NCBI GenBank assembly: GCA_028710055.1
Contig: JAQUSX010000001.1
Span: 1 to 22,701, forward strand
From: Clostridia bacterium
Lineage (GTDB): Bacteria > Bacillota > Clostridia > Christensenellales > CAG-314
Reading direction: 5' to 3'
Length of the DNA stretch: 22,701 nt
In this document: in pieces, positions 21,796-22,701 of the stretch
How positions within the stretch are numbered: the first letter of the stretch is position 1
How the letters are laid out: every line of letters begins with the position of its first letter
Translations under genes and position numbers: made by a program
The notes under the pieces: generated by a model
Database searches by the model: none
Told to the model about the DNA's origin: nothing
Seen by the model: the letters and a program-made list of their open reading frames with translations, nothing else

Positions 21796-22065
21796 ATGAT
21801 TGCGGCTACTTCGTCAATAACGGTAATAGTGTATACCATTATCGAAATATTGAAGTATTTTACCAAAAACAACGAAAAATTCAAAGTTTTTATACCGATT
21901 ATCGCAGGCGTTTTGGGAGCAGCTATCGCGACAGCGGTATATTTTTTATCGCCGTCATTGATGGGTTTTAAAAGCTTGTTTGACGCATTGGTAGTAGGGC
22001 TGGTGAGCGGACTGGCTGCTACGGGTACCAACCAGATTTTTAAACAGCTAACCAACGGCAATTAA
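21796..22065 (+). CDS. Orphan phage-holin-like small membrane protein
   Basis: This 89-residue protein has an N-terminal hydrophobic segment (about 2-20), a charged linker KYFTKNNEKFK (20-30), then two further hydrophobic stretches (31-52 and 60-78). It ends in GLAATGTNQIFKQLTNGN. The size, topology and the LAATGTNQ-type ending match holins of Bacillota phages as I remember them. Holins open the membrane for endolysins. No endolysin, portal or other phage gene is nearby, so this is either a domesticated remnant or a holin-like protein of the host. AGGAGGAAAG lies before the ATG. The stop codon overlaps that of the convergent ABC-F gene within TTAA. Confidence 0.75.
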   Translation: MIAATSSITVIVYTIIEILKYFTKNNEKFKVFIPIIAGVLGAAIATAVYFLSPSLMGFKSLFDALVVGLVSGLAATGTNQIFKQLTNGN

Positions 22066-22701
22066 ACCGTGACCAACCCGGTGTCGGTAAGACGATAAAC
22101 GGTATCGCAGACTTCATCAATAAATTTTCTGTCGTGCGATACGCTGATTATCGCGCCGGGAAACTTTGACAAAACGCGGCGTATCGAAGGGTTTGTAATC
22201 GGGGAAAAATTGCGCGTAGGCTCGTCCAGTATCATTACTTCACAATCAGATAAAGCCATTTTGAGATAAAGAAGCTTTGCCTTTTGTCCGCCCGAAAGTC
22301 CGCTAACTGGTCGGCACATCTCATCCGCGCGGTATTTCATACAACCCAGATACGTCCGCGCTTTTGTAGTTCCTTCCTTTGTGCCGTCGGTCAAAAAATC
22401 TATCGGGGTAGCCATAGGGTCCAGTTCGTCGAAATAATTTTGCGGCATATACGCGACCTTAAAAACTCCGCTGTTTTTTAAATATTCATAGATTTTTTTT
22501 ATAAGAGTGGTTTTGCCTATTCCGTTATTGCCCGTGATACAAATTTTTTTCGGACCGACAATTTTCAGATTTATGTTTTTTGACAGCGTTTTATCGTATA
22601 TTTTCAGTTCGTCCAAGGCAAAATCCAAGACTACTTTACCGTTGGGAATACTCACGCTGTAACAGCCTGTCGTAACGGCTTCTTCAAAATCGGGAAACTC
22701 G
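22062..22701 (-). CDS. C-terminal part of an ABC-F family ATPase (5' end beyond the window)
   Basis: The frame has no stop between 22655 and the window edge, so the GTG at 22655 is only an internal codon and the true start lies outside. About 212 codons are visible. They form one ABC domain: Walker A GNNGIGKTT, signature LSGGQKAK, Walker B VMILDEPT followed by RNFSP, and switch SVSHDRK. The lack of membrane segments and the DEPT/HD pattern fit the second domain of an ABC-F protein, a family that acts on ribosomes, some members giving antibiotic resistance. The DEPTRNFSP form is seen in a Bacillota subgroup. Resistance cannot be judged because the linker and first domain are missing. Confidence 0.88.
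   Translation of the reverse strand, partial: EFPDFEEAVTTGCYSVSIPNGKVVLDFALDELKIYDKTLSKNINLKIVGPKKICITGNNGIGKTTLIKKIYEYLKNSGVFKVAYMPQNYFDELDPMATPIDFLTDGTKEGTTKARTYLGCMKYRADEMCRPVSGLSGGQKAKLLYLKMALSDCEVMILDEPTRNFSPITNPSIRRVLSKFPGAIISVSHDRKFIDEVCDTVYRLTDTGLVTV

Noticed and set aside
21687..22061. Minus-strand frame of 124 codons over the holin-like gene
   Set aside because: It spans the ktr terminator and is antisense to a gene with a strong Shine-Dalgarno site and family-like ending.

Overview
The window looks like chromosomal DNA of a low-GC Gram-positive bacterium, most likely an anaerobic member of the Clostridia. The grounds are strong Shine-Dalgarno sites before most genes, consensus TTGACA/TATAAT-like promoters with 17-nt spacers, many U-tailed intrinsic terminators, a tRNA with an encoded CCA, and proteins of Bacillota type: CsoR, KtrB/KtrA, DUF975, PfoR-like EIIC, oligoendopeptidase and a Clostridium-symbiosum-like glutamate dehydrogenase. 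I cannot name the genus. There is no phage block, transposase or CRISPR array.

Layout. 1-54 is the truncated start of a leftward gene, possibly DUF1846. 55-405 is AT-rich and gene-free. 406-480 is tRNA-Gln(CUG), followed by a terminator and an AT-rich orphan gene (644-1078) of DUF6530 type. 1145-1968 (minus) is a tight pair, csoR and an adenine-phosphoribosyltransferase-like gene, divergent from a DUF3267 membrane zincin (2115-2846). 2962-3131 is a large structured RNA leader in front of an AzgA-type purine permease (3177-4622). A DUF975 membrane protein follows (4779-5360).

From 5512 to 19362 every gene lies on the minus strand. In transcription order they are: an M3 oligoendopeptidase with a PfoR/EIIC-like membrane protein; a DUF362 ferredoxin-type protein; a PlsC-like acyltransferase with zinc ribbon; the glutamate symporter gltS; glutamate dehydrogenase; tcdA with a small membrane protein; and an amino-sugar set made of a SIS-family GlcN6P deaminase/isomerase, a cytoplasmic GH20 hexosaminidase and pfkA. 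19564-21599 (plus) is the ktrB-ktrA potassium uptake operon. The window ends with an orphan holin-like gene (21796-22065), whose stop codon overlaps that of a convergent, edge-truncated ABC-F ATPase (22062-22701).

How the genes fit together. GltS and a GDH with NAD-type residues would import glutamate and deaminate it to 2-oxoglutarate. The hexosaminidase, deaminase and phosphofructokinase form a short route from N-acetylhexosaminides toward fructose-1,6-bisphosphate, with deacetylation and phosphorylation supplied elsewhere. The oligoendopeptidase would provide amino acids. The most promising undescribed element is the structured leader before the purine permease: a perfect 12-bp closing helix encloses several hairpins, one of them terminator-like, and I could not match it to a riboswitch class from memory.
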